Assembly (NCBI GenBank): GCA_025642065.1 | Contig: JAODUP010000550.1 | Coordinates: forward strand, 15,001 to 79,000 | Direction of reading: 5' to 3' | Length of the DNA stretch: 64,000 nt | DNA from: Paralvinella palmiformis | Taxonomy: Eukaryota; Annelida; Polychaeta; Terebellida; Alvinellidae | In this document: in pieces, positions 34,958 through 47,600 of the stretch | Layout of the letters: every line of letters starts with the position of its first letter | How positions within the stretch are numbered: position 1 is the first letter of the stretch | Notes under the pieces: generated by a model | What the model was told of the DNA's origin: nothing | Seen by the model: the letters and a program-made list of their open reading frames with translations, nothing else | Database searches by the model: none | Translations under genes and position numbers: made by a program

Positions 34958-35912
34958 TCAGTCTTTTAGTCCCTCTTCTACAGTCCAGTAGGAAATTGTT
35001 AAAGTGCACTTATTGTTGTGAGGTGCTGTCTTGGCCTTTATAACTTTGCCACAAAACAAGACATTTTCCCCAGCATCAATCTCCCACACGTGCTCCAAAT
35101 ATCTCCCTACCAGAACTGTGGGATCAGCTATAACTGCTCTAAATAGAGCAAGCTGTTCATCTGTAATGTCCGGAAATTCATTTTTAATAACCAATTCATT
35201 ACTAATAATGTTCCTTATACAATTTTCATTTGATCTGCCCTCTCACGTTTTTTCTCCTTTTCTTTCGGCCTTTTTTCCAAGGACTTTTGAATTAGCATGT
35301 CTCGCTGTTTCCTCAATGTATGAACTGTTGCAGCCCTCCTAATTGCAAAGGAAATAATGTGTTGCTGCTCTTCCAGTGGTTTTAAATCAAGCCAGGATAA
35401 GGTGTGGTTCTTCCTGGCCTTGACTTTTCCATCGATGAATCCAATACTAGCATTTGGGGCCCTGCTAAATTGGTGGTCTGTTAAACCCAATGTTTCTTCG
35501 GAAAAAATATTGTGAATTGCGGACACTTTCAACCATCTCTGTCATCTTGGGTGAGTACAATGTTTGCTGTAAACTGCAAAGTATGGCATCTTCTAACATG
35601 GTTTCATTGAAAGCATCCTTCTCCTTGGTGAGTATTTCAAGAGGATGCTCTTTCAATGACATCAGATTCTGAATACTTAATTTCATTAATAGAACTGTCT
35701 CTAGATTGGTAAGACCACCTTTATTGCCATAAAAGATATGCATCCATGGGCCAGTCAAAAATTTACCACTTAAACCAAGAGATCGAAGCTGCAACATTAA
35801 TGATTTAGTCCTCAGTCTGCAAAAGGTTGGAACTATCAATGTCATCCCGAAAACTTGCTATTATCTCCCGGACATCACTGATTGTATTTTCACCGTCTAA
35901 CTCACTGTCTAA
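34958..35912 (-). pseudogene. Frameshifted gene of an unrecognised family
   Basis: Three or four minus-strand frames read on from each other. At 35912-35815 is DGENTISDVREIIASFRDD. At 35845-35465 are LTGPWMHIFYGNKGGLTN and a long helical part. At 35532-35215 are GFIDGKVKARKNHTLSWLDL and a basic, lysine- and arginine-rich helix. At 35194-34958 are FPDITDEQLALFRAV and a small beta-rich end with FCGKVIKAK and ISYWTVEE. Overlaps show frameshifts near 35815 and 35520 and a stop near 35215. The layout resembles large uncharacterised proteins seen in repeated copies in molluscs and cnidarians, but I cannot name the family. It could be a decayed element-borne gene, or a real gene with sequence errors. 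Confidence 0.5.
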
Positions 35913-36349
35913 TTAAAACGAGCAGTTTTTTAAATATAATGATTATGAATACCAGGACCAGCTGAAATATTATGTACTACACTAACTCTTAATTTGAATG
36001 TATACTAGGTAAAACACCATTGGCATTGCTAAGTAAAATGATTGAATTTACAATACATATCACGTCAGTGGCCACTATCTTGGATGGCAGTCAGTCAACG
36101 ATTCTTGGTCCAGTGCACCAAACATGGTTACATGGGCCCATGTCAGGTGCTTTAAAACTGCCTTCCCATCATTTAATCAAATTGAATACTTCATTTCTTA
36201 CTTAACTGGACCCTAAGGAAACGCTTTTTGGTTTTGTTTTGGCTCTCAAATTATCATTAATATGTTAATTTAGCTTTTAAAACTTACTTTCTGATGAAAT
36301 CTTGAATATTTCACTAATATTTGGTTGATTTCAGTCAGGGAAAAAACAG

Positions 36350-36480
36350 TAGACAAACCGAACAACGTATTTAAAATTGGCGGTAAAAAGGCTTGTCACG
36401 TGATGCAAAGCTAGCGGGAAATAGCATTAGTTTCGAACCCCTATATTTTACCTTCGGTTAATCCGGCCCAGATTTCAGCG
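36350..36480. promoter_or_regulatory. Possible promoter region of the isoleucyl-tRNA synthetase gene
   Basis: Less AT-rich than its flanks, with an E-box (gtcacgtgatg near 36397) and agcgggaaat, an E2F-like word. It lies about 450 bp upstream of the first coding exon and between it and the divergent broken gene. No TATA box or initiator is clear, so this is a weak call from position and motifs. Confidence 0.25.
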
Positions 36481-36860
36481 CTAAATAGGTCACGCAGATA
36501 AATTGCAGATTAGGAATTTATGCAAATACCTACCAATGAAAGATGGGATTGGGGCTCTCTCCTGAAATTTTTTTTCAACGAAACCAAAGTTCAGGAAAGT
36601 TTTTTACTCAGTATAGTAACATTATTAATTATTTAGACATTATTGTCAAATAGTAGTTAATTATTTAACACTATTGATACAGAAAACTTCATTAATAAAT
36701 AAAACATTTAGTTTTTTATCAGTTTGTTATTCTATAACCAAAAAATATGGAATATTAATATCATATTTTAGTTTATATGCCTGTATCTTCAAACGTGTAC
36801 TGCTATGAAGGCTAAGCAATAACATCTCATCTGTTGTATTGTATTTTATAACCAGAAAGC

Positions 36861-36878
36861 ATGCTGACAAGATACTGA
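36861..36878 (+). promoter_or_regulatory. Five-codon upstream ORF in the synthetase 5' leader
   Basis: Within the exon that carries the start codon, an ATG at 36861 opens a short frame ending TGA at 36876-36878, out of frame with and 11 bases before the main ATG at 36890. It could modestly reduce initiation. Confidence 0.5.
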
Positions 36879-36889
36879 AAGAAGACAAG

Positions 36890-39800
36890 ATGGTTGAAGA
36901 GGTTCCTGAAAAGATAAACTTCCCAGAGGAAGAAGAAAGGGTGCTTGCCTTATGGAAGAAAATAGATGCATTTCAGACTTCTCTTAAGCAATCAAAGAAC
37001 AAACCAAGGTCAGATTTTTGTAATAATTCACAACCAAAACTTTAGCAATAAAAGAGGGAAATCTATGTGTGTGAACTAAACCATGATATAATTTATGTTT
37101 ATACTGAAATTACATTACTAGATAGTGATATACAGAATCTTCTCACTTAGCCTATTGAGCTTATTTTTTTAGGAAACATTTTTTTTACACGTCAGATTCA
37201 ATATCAAACACATGGACCTGTATTGCACAATGAACTTGTGCATATCGACAATAGCCACAGCCATGATAGCCTGGCTTGTGCACGTTTCTGTTCATATATC
37301 AGCCAGCTAATTTACATGCAGCTGTATAAAGAGGCAGTTTGTTAAACCATGCTCTTGTCTCCTTTCAACCAGTTGAAATTTGATAGTACTGTGATAATAA
37401 TTTATCATTGAAAAAACTTCAGTAACAGTGGGTCATTATCCCACAGGGCTAATGGACTGTGAAATCTATTAGCCCTTGTGGAGTTTCATTAGCCCTACAG
37501 TTAGGGAGTGAACGTAGAGAGCACCACACGGATGAGCATATAGCATTCAAATAGTGATCCCCCTAGTTGCTCCAAAAGACACTTTGTCATTGGCTGAAAA
37601 TATGTAAACGGGTTGCGAAGCAGCCAATCACAGCACTTCATACACGCAGTCATGGGACAATTCATTTTGCGTACTGGCATTACCCAGAAAATCAATCAAG
37701 ACTGTTAATGGCACCAACTTCTTGTGAGTATACAGATGCTTCTTCGATTAATCGTGATTTTCTCCAAAGATACCCCCAAATATGTATATTTGCCCTGCCC
37801 CAGTATTTCTATTAACCCGGGGCTAACAGTAACAGGCTAGCACTTGTTTCGATCCCTGCTGATGGAGCACTCTGCAATGGATCAGGAAGGTTAGTCACAT
37901 GAAAATAAATGAAGGTTTGGTTGTGTCAGAAATTATTGCTCCCAGATATAAGGCTTGGACAAATGCTACTCATGCAAAGGAACAAGTTCCGGCCTCAGTA
38001 GACCCTGATGAGAGGATGCCTATAACCTTCTGGGTTGAATGGCTTGAGAGGCTAGATAATTTATGGGAGTAGATCAGAAGAAAGTTTGAGTCTGGAAAGA
38101 CCGGTGGCTGGAGGCTATTCTTCAGAAGTATCAGCCATTGGACATTTTCAGTCCAGATGAAACTCGTCTGTTCTGGATTCTCTGGTCAAGTGCATCACAG
38201 CAAAAAGGTAGTATAACTGTTCTTGTTGGCGTTTGGATGGTACCAATAAGCTGCCTATTCTGGTTATTGGAAGCATTCAGGAATGTCAATGTTCCGGTTA
38301 CCTGGCAAACACGACTGTGTGGATGTCATCGGTCATCTTTGTTGACTGGCTGAAAAACTGGATGGATGAATGAAAATGACAAACAGGAAAAATAGCAAAG
38401 ATCATGAACAATTGCTTGACACATCCTACCATTGAACTTACATACCTCTTGTGTTCTTGGTGCCGAATATAACAAGTGTCCCATATCCTATGGATCCCGG
38501 AATAATCTGGAGCCTAAAGCTCCGTTACGCTTTACAGATTCATACTCTAAGGCCACAATGGAAGAGAGTCCTGATCAGTTTACTTGGAACATCCTGGATG
38601 CAGTAGTGGTCCTGAAAATGACGTGGAAAACCTGAAGGAAACTGCACTTGTAAAGCGTTATTGAAAAGCTAGATTTGTAAAGAAAATACAATTGATGAGA
38701 ACAATGCTGAGATTGCCACTTCTAGCAACAATGAGCATGATCATGCCATTCCAATTAAAGGTGATTTTAGAAACGTATGCAATAGCGTCTGGTCGTTCTC
38801 CAGAGACAGGATGCATAAATTGAATGTGACAGTGTTGCCGGTACTTTGCATCAGCTTACTGATGAACAAATTGTGGACAAGATACAGAATCCTGCTGCCA
38901 AACCGGATGACAAGAATGAGATTGCAGAAGTGGAAGAGGCTGAGCAGTCAAACCAAACCTACCCTTGGAAAATTATTCTAGGCTCTGTGAACCTTGAAAC
39001 TGTTGTAGTTGGCGAGAGTGATATCTAGAAGGTTTTTTGGGTTTTTTTTCACAGTTATGCTATGTATCCCACTGATCATTATGATTAGCCCCTTAATAAT
39101 CCTGTAACAGTGTAAGTGAAGTATTTTTTCTTCCTGTATTTGTTGGTAATTCTTTTGACATTGTTCTTTAACAATGACCATCTATAAAACAAATTCAGTT
39201 TATTATGGCAACAAATTGCTTCCATTGCCCTGAACATATTATTTTGGTAATGACAATGTTATCCTTAATTGGTTCTATAAAGAGATTTTATGGTTATATC
39301 ATATTTATTCTTTATACAAATCAATGAAAATATTACCATGTAATTTGCTGAAAAGTAAAAATTTATGATCTCGCATCAAAAATTGAATTTCATTCTGACC
39401 TATTACTGAACTTTATATTATTATGAATATGACATCATAGAAGAAGAAGAACAAACATATATTAATTATGTTTATCTGAGTAATCTATGTTGTTTACCCC
39501 AAATTATTATTACTGCTGTCAAATAAAATTTTCAGGGGAACACAGATCTACTGTATATACTCGCATATAAGACGCACACATTTTTAGGACCAATAAACCC
39601 CCCCTAGAGTCAAACCTGCATGTAAGATGGACTAAAATCGGCAATATTGATTCAAAACCAAAACATTCATCATCACTCTCTTCACTGAACATCTGTTGTA
39701 TCTGTTCATGTGTCATCATACACGTCGTCGCCTTCTTCCTTGGATTCAGTGTCAGATTTGTCATACTGTTCAGCCCACAATACCTCATCTTCCATGCAAT

Positions 39801-42800
39801 CTAAATCATTGCTGATACAGGACATCTTGAACAATTTAGTAATGATGGCCGTTTTCACCCACTGCGTGACGATAGGTAAAGACAACCGCTTCGGGTTGTC
39901 TGCTGCTGTGCGTTCGTTTCCGTAATGCTGTTTGAAGTAGTTTATTAGTAGTTCCCATGTGCCAGCTTTGGAAATAATTAACACATTGTTTGCAGTAATC
40001 ATTTTCCTTTGGTGTGGTTTCTAATCTATGGTCGTTCTTTGCATATCCTCATTTACCGTTCAATTACACATGCTCACATATCTCAATAGTAATGACACGT
40101 CTAATATAAATTTGTTGATTGTTCATATATTCATTATTAAGGTTGAAAAATAATATTATTGTATTTCCTCCTAAACTATGCCAAACGTTACCTTCCCTTT
40201 TAGTCTGACCCGCTTATAAAACGCACTCAATTTCGGAGCATAAAAAGCGCGACTTATACGCGGCTATATACGGTGGTTAACAGAAAGGAAACTGCTCACT
40301 TCTATTTCATTGATATTTTAGTGGCAATATCAGAATCATCTTGGAATTAAAAATTATAAATATTTTTTGAATTGATACCTTGAATTAAATGACATCAAGA
40401 TTATGAGCATAATCATCTGCAACCCATTAGATGAATATCATAGTTGAAAAATATTCATACAGCAACTTGAATCTATTTACTAATTCCTTTTCTATGTTCT
40501 GAGAGTGCCTATCAGTCAGTGTGTGTTGTATTATTGTTATAGATATGTGTTTTATGATGGGCCACCATTTGCCACTGGTTTGCCTCACTATGGACATATC
40601 CTTGCTGGTACCGTGAAGGACGTAGTGACACGCTGGGCACATCAAAGTGGTTTCCACGTTGAGAGAAGGTTTGGTTGGGATTGTCATGGACTACCAGTGG
40701 TGAGTAAAAATATACATGAACGTACACAATGAAGCTGCGCTGTTCTGTGTTTATGAAATTACTCTGATCGTTGTCATTAGCTATTGATTAAATCTTGGTT
40801 ACTGCTGATTTCAGGAATATGAAATAGACAAGAAGTTGGGTATCAAGGGACCCGATGATGTCAAAAAGTTGGGTATTGCCAACTACAATGCAGAATGTCG
40901 TAAGATTGTCTCCAGGTATTCGAATGAATGGGAGGTATGTAGAAATGATATATATTCTCAATGAAGAATTAGGTGGGTTTTTTTAATCACTACATGTGCA
41001 TAGGGAAACAAGGATTGTTCTTAAATATCTGATAATCTGGTTTATATGAAAAACGCAAAACAATGTACCAGATTTACAAGTGGATTACACATGTTTCTTG
41101 CCATGTTCTTTTCTGAATATTGATTGCTTGATCAATTGGCATGTGCTATATCTTAAATCAATAATGACAATAAATGATAATTATTTTAATCTAACAATAG
41201 GTATCCCAGCTAAAATATTTAATCTTGAGTAATGTTATTAAAATTAGAAATAGACTTAGTGCTGAAGTAATAGGAACTTTTATTTGAACAAAATCGGTCC
41301 AGTAGATTTGTTTTACTGACCATATTTTTTTTTAAATTTAGACCACCCATTTTTATGCTTAATTGAAAGCCATCTTTGAAGCCTCATATTACACTTATAG
41401 AAAATATCATGATGTGTTCTCTATACCGCAATGTGTTATTACATGCTATATTATATACACTGGTTCATTACAAGCTGTACACAACCCAAAAATAACCTTT
41501 TTAAAATGTGCCAGGTTTCGGAAACCATAATTTTATAATGAATATAGATATTGTCCATATATTTATATTTTCTGTAAGCCATTAATATATACAATATGGT
41601 TATTTAATTTCACAACCCTTTGATCAATATTAAAGATTGTACAGTTGTTGGAAAACAACAACAAGTATAGTTTTCACAAATGTCTGAAGTTATCAAACCA
41701 TGAAAATACAAAATGTGCAATAATTTTGTTAATTTTCAGAATATCATCCTGAAGGTTTAACACAATGTACATATTATTAAGATGCAAACAATAACAGAAT
41801 GCTGACTTATAAAAATGTACTAAATATTTATGTTCACAAATTGTTACCAAAATCACCAATGTCTGCTGAAATGTTCAAAAATATTCTAATGGATATAACT
41901 TCTGCGAACATTTTATTTATGACACAGAATATTTGCACCCATTAGCATTTGAAACTACCTCAATATCAGCAGCAAAAAATCAATTCACTCTGAACTTCAG
42001 CAGCAAAAATCAATTCACTCGGAACTTCAGCAACATCATCTGGCCTTGGGCATCTATATGCAATCTGTAACCCTGTTTAATAACTGAATTGTTGCCACCT
42101 CTGAACTTGTCACTTCTAACACAGTGCCAATAAAAAATCATCCGCATATGCAACTGCAACCCATGAGCCCTGATTCAGGCTGGTTGTTAAATGTAAAGGT
42201 ATCTGTAGTTTTGCATTTTTTCGATTTTGAAAGTTATCCGATTCAGTCAAAATTAGTTATCTGTTTTTTTTTTTTTTAGTATTGGTAAATTCTTGGTCTA
42301 AGTCAAAATCCATGACTGTACTAGATGTTGCATTTATAATCCAATGTGGGTCCTGGGAACAGCAGCCTTGTTCACCTTCAACCTTGTGACAACTGTCCAG
42401 CTCCAACTTCAGTTGTAACAGGTCCACTGAAGCCATATCAAGTTGACAGGGAATGGCATCCATAATCTTGAACACTGATCGGAATAAGTCCAGTGTACCA
42501 CCAGCTAAAAGCAATAATGAATTGTTCTTAAATCACATATCATATGAAACAGACATTTACTATTACTCAATAGTAATACTATTGAGTCAAATTGAGCGCG
42601 ACACTGTCACTGATTCAGTGTATGTGTACTGTATTTATCTCATATAAATGTTATCACCAAATACTATCAATTTACTTCAGTGTAGACCTTTTTAATTTAG
42701 TATATTATAACGAGCACAGAATATATTTATAATACAGTGAACTTTTAAATAAGGCGACAAATTTGTATGATTCGTGCAGTTTGAATAAACTGAATTGTAT

Positions 42801-44565
42801 ATATTAATGTATTATCGCTCAACACAAGCAGTACTGAAAGGCTCTATGATAGCTGACCTGCTTTTGTTTCTGCCATATGCTTAATGATATTTATTAGTAC
42901 AATTTACATGTTATTTACAACATATGAATTATTGTATATGCTATTTTTTCTGTAGGTTGTAGTATATTGATAAACCAGGCAAAACATGATTTTAGTTTAG
43001 CAAGTCGTCGCTACGCCTGCTGCATTATTGCTCAGTTTTAACTTTAGGAAGTATTTCCACAGCAGGCCTCCAACTTCAACTTAAAACCTACTTAAATATA
43101 ACTAATTCAAACTGCTCTAAAGTAAAACAGTTTAACTGATAATAAAGTACATACCCGTTACGGTCCGCAAAGCGGACGTAAATTCGTCCTTTAAATCAAT
43201 ATCCATTACTGTCAATAAATCGGAACCTCCGTATTTCTGAGTAGAATTCAATATGGCACAATTTTCCATGACCATAATATATATCAAACTACTGTTTGTA
43301 TAACTTTATAAAGGATAGATTTCTCTTTCAGATGTTATATGTCCTTTTTTTGTTTTGTTTCCACAAGTATATTTTTTTCTTGTCTTAACATTTCATTTAG
43401 TTTTGGGGGAACTATTTCTTCTCACACCTAATAGTGACATATGCCATTAGAAATCTGAGGGAATGCTGATTCTAATGCGTATGAATACAATTATAGGGGC
43501 TAAATGTAACAACGCTTCCAAAATGCACTGAATGTAATAAACATGCATACACGTTGAAAGAATAAAGGCTCAATATTTCAAAAACAAAATGACGTAGCTC
43601 AGATTGAAATATGAAAAAAGTTTGGATGAATAAACAGTAAAACCAACAGGTTTTGGATCTGGATGCACCTTTATACCCGTCTATTGGGTTACCTACTAAC
43701 AAGATATTTTCTCTCAATGATAAAAATAGTTTCTCAAGGAAAAGAATAGTTTCTCTCGCTGATAAAATTCTGTTATTGATTATCAAAGTTGCTCTGGGAC
43801 TTGTTTTAATAGTTTTGTTTCAGAAAGATGATATGTTATTTATTCGACTGATCTTCATTCATTTTTACTTAATTAATTACCACTATCTAAACTATTTTAT
43901 GTGAATTGTTTGTCAACACTTAGTAATATAATCTGACTTACCTCTTGTTACTTAACAACTTAATTGACAGGCAATCATTGGCCGACTCGGTAGATGGATT
44001 GACTTCAAGAATGATTACAAGACCATGTATCCGTCATTCATGGAGAGCATTTGGTGGGTCTTCAAACAGCTCTACGACAAAGGCTTGGTGTATCGTGGAT
44101 TTAAGGTAGAAAAGCAACTTGACCTAATTTTCAAACAATTTACAGCTAAAACTGTTGCATTATCATTTAAATCGTGCCTATTCGTGTTTTATATTAACTT
44201 AACGAAAATATATCATTAGTTTGTGTTTTAGCTTGAGTTCGTCTTGTCCATATATCTAGGTGATGCCCTTCTCGACAGCTTGCAATACTCCACTGTCTAA
44301 CTTTGAATCTGGACAAAACTATAAAGAAGTTCAGGATCCTGCCGGTACTACTTTGTTATATTATTACTCCACATAGTTCTCTTGCTTGTTTTTTTCCATC
44401 TTCCAACACCTGATGGAATAACTGAAATTACTTATAGCCTAATTAGGATGTGTACTTTCCCTAGATGTCATGGTTAGAAATATTATCATAATGATAGACC
44501 TTTTGAAGCCAGGAAAATTTTTTTGTAAATTCCTTCTGTGCTTACATGTTGCTATTAAATTGTTT

Positions 44566-44605
<40 letters not shown>

Positions 44606-47600
44606 TGTTCACTTAACTAAAGGTCCTCTACATTTTCAGTGATTGTTAGTTTCCCATTAGAAGAACATCCCGATATCTCTGTCGTGGCGTGGACAACAAC
44701 ACCGTGGACACTCCCCAGTAACTTATCACTCTGTATGCATCCAGATTTGATGTATGTCAAAGTAAAAGGTATCGCGTTACATTCCTTATGACCTGACATA
44801 CCATTGAATGTTAAGAAAAAGGGTTACCACAAAATAATATTTACAGCAGGTGACTGGATTTGTTTTTTAAACCTTACAAGCGTCATGTTATATATTAATA
44901 CAGAGGTTTCATCGGGCAAGCTCTATATTATGATGGAAGCCAGAATAGAAGCATTATTCAAGAAACCAGAAGAGTTTGAAATCCTAGAACGGTGAGTTGC
45001 TTATCAGTGAGACCTTCCATTTGATGTAGATAGTCCAACATACAGGTTTGTTTTGGTGTTAATTCCAGATTAACAGAATATTGATTAATCCACATGGCAC
45101 TGTTGGTACTGCAGTATAATTAAGAGTTTGAGGCCTCTTGTTACTTGTGTTTGGGATATTTCATCTGGTTGTTTTATTTTCCTAAGTAGTAGCCTCTCGC
45201 TCTTACAGTAATCTGTCCAATACTAAATCTTCAGATTGTTGGTCAATTAATAACCTTTCGTTGATAAGCAGCACATTAGTCTTAGATATCAGCCATTGTA
45301 ATTGGCTCATGTCTACAGTTCCATGTGCTATATTATATGCAGATAGTATCCTGTATGTAAGCTGAGTTCTTTATTCAGCTAATTGTTGAAGTGTCTGCAA
45401 CATTGATTAAGTCACTCGAGTTTAGTTTGTTTTCCAAGTTGTTTCCACCTGCATGAGTCTTGGTAGGAAACATTGGCCAAATGATGTGTTCACTTATTAA
45501 ATATATCATACAAGTTTATGTATTAAATTTCGGTTATTTTTATTCCGATGCTTATTTAAGTTACAAGCTCTTAATGGTTTAGGTAATCTGTTGCTTTTGC
45601 TTGTTGACAATTATTTATCCACTCATCTGAAATTAGGTCATTTTAATTCACTCTTTTTGATGGTTTGGAAGTGAATGGAGCACAGGTTGTCAACTTGAGA
45701 CATATTTTTCCAAAATACATTTTCGGACAATATTTCAGGTTATGAGTATTAACTCAGAAGTATAGGTTGTGTATGAAGCTATTTCTAATGAATGGCTTCT
45801 GAGGTTTAAACCATAAATGGGGCTCCATTTTCATGTCTAACAACCATAAAAAGGAAGATGCAGTAGAGTTTAATTTAATCCTTTAATTGGAATCATCTTC
45901 TAGACCCTCTTAATTTAGCTTTTCACAGATAAAATTGAGTGATTTCAAATGATCCGAAGTTACTCTTGTACCTGTCTCAAATCACAAACTGGTTATGACT
46001 TCTATTAGAAATTTGAATGACTGTCAAAATAAAATATTCTGAGGTTTTATTTTTGTGTGTGTGTGTGAAGCGGTGAGACTGCAGGTAAACAATTAAATTC
46101 TGTTTCAGACTGAAAAAAACACGAAATTTATAATAAACATAGCATTATCCGCATTTTATTATGTGTTTAAACAGTGTACAGGTTTGGTACAGTGATAAAC
46201 CTATGTGTTTCTGAATCTGAGCTTACACATTCCTGCATGTTTTCATACCAACTAAAGACATACTTTTTCTTTATAGGTAGTTTTCTTTTTATTATTTATC
46301 TGATTGAAAACTTGAAGAAAAACATTTTAATTTAATTCCTTAAATTGAAACAGGTTTTTTATTTTGTTCTATAAAAAATGACAAGAAAAATTATATATTG
46401 ACCATTTGCAGATTTCCTGGAAAAGCTATGGAAGGCAAATCCTATAAGCCATTGTTTCCATACTTTGCATATGTAAGTAAAACCTTCTTATGGTTGGCTA
46501 GCTATTTTCCCAACTTACACCATTTAGTAATATAACAGCTGACGTTCAGTAATTGTTAGCCTTTTAATTTTAACACGACAGATAAACATATTGTATTTGA
46601 CTCATTTGTTAGCATCAGTAGTGGTAATGACAGTATTTTCTGTATTTGACAGATAAACATGTTGTATTTGACTCATTTGTTAGCATCAGTAGTGGTAATG
46701 ACAGTATTTTCTGTATTTGACAGATAAACATGTTGTATTTGACTCATTTGTTAGCATCAGTAGTGGTAATGACAGTATTTTCTGTATTTGACAGATAAAC
46801 ATGTTGTATTTGACTCATTTGTTAGCATCAGTAGTGGTAATGACAGTATTTTCTGTATTTGACAGATAAACATGTTGTATTTGACTCATTTGTTAGCATC
46901 AGTTGTGGTAATGACAGTATTTTCTGTATTTGACAAGTTTTCTCTTGTGTCATATATTTGTAATGATGGCTGTCATTACTTTTATCTGAATGTTTTATAT
47001 CTTTATTGATTAGCTGAAGGAACGTGGAGCATTCAGGATACTGAACGATACATATGTGACCGAGGAATCAGGTACAGGAGTTGTACATCAGGCACCTTAC
47101 TTTGGAGAGGTTATTATTTCGTTATTGACTTGGTGCATTAGCATCTCCTATAAACATGATCTCTTCAGCAGTTATTTTAATGCTTGTAAAGCTCTTTAGT
47201 TATTGTAAATGGTGCAGCAGTCAATGTTTTCTTCTCGCTTGTAAGCTTGGCTACAGGGTAAATCAAGTTATATAACAACTGATATGCCTTTAAGTTGAGT
47301 AAGTAGGAAAATTCCTTTGTCAGGAAAAGATTTTGGTTAGAGCATTCACTGGTGAATGGTTACCACATTCAATAACCTTGAATAATACAATGTTTACTAT
47401 TTTGTGTAATTAGCCTTCAAACATCATGTTTATGATGGCCAATTTGTTGTCTCACTTTCAGGATGATTACAGAGTGAACTTAAACTATGATGTTATTACT
47501 AAAGACATGCAGCCAATATGTCCAGTGGATTACTGCGGATGTTTTACTGATCCAGTGACAGACTTCAAAGGCCAATATGTTAAGGTTAGCATGTGTAATA

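Noticed and set aside
44804..44995. Start at 44804 for a separate small gene
   Set aside because: The frame is intron 6 plus synthetase exon 7, which joins in phase to exons 6 and 8.
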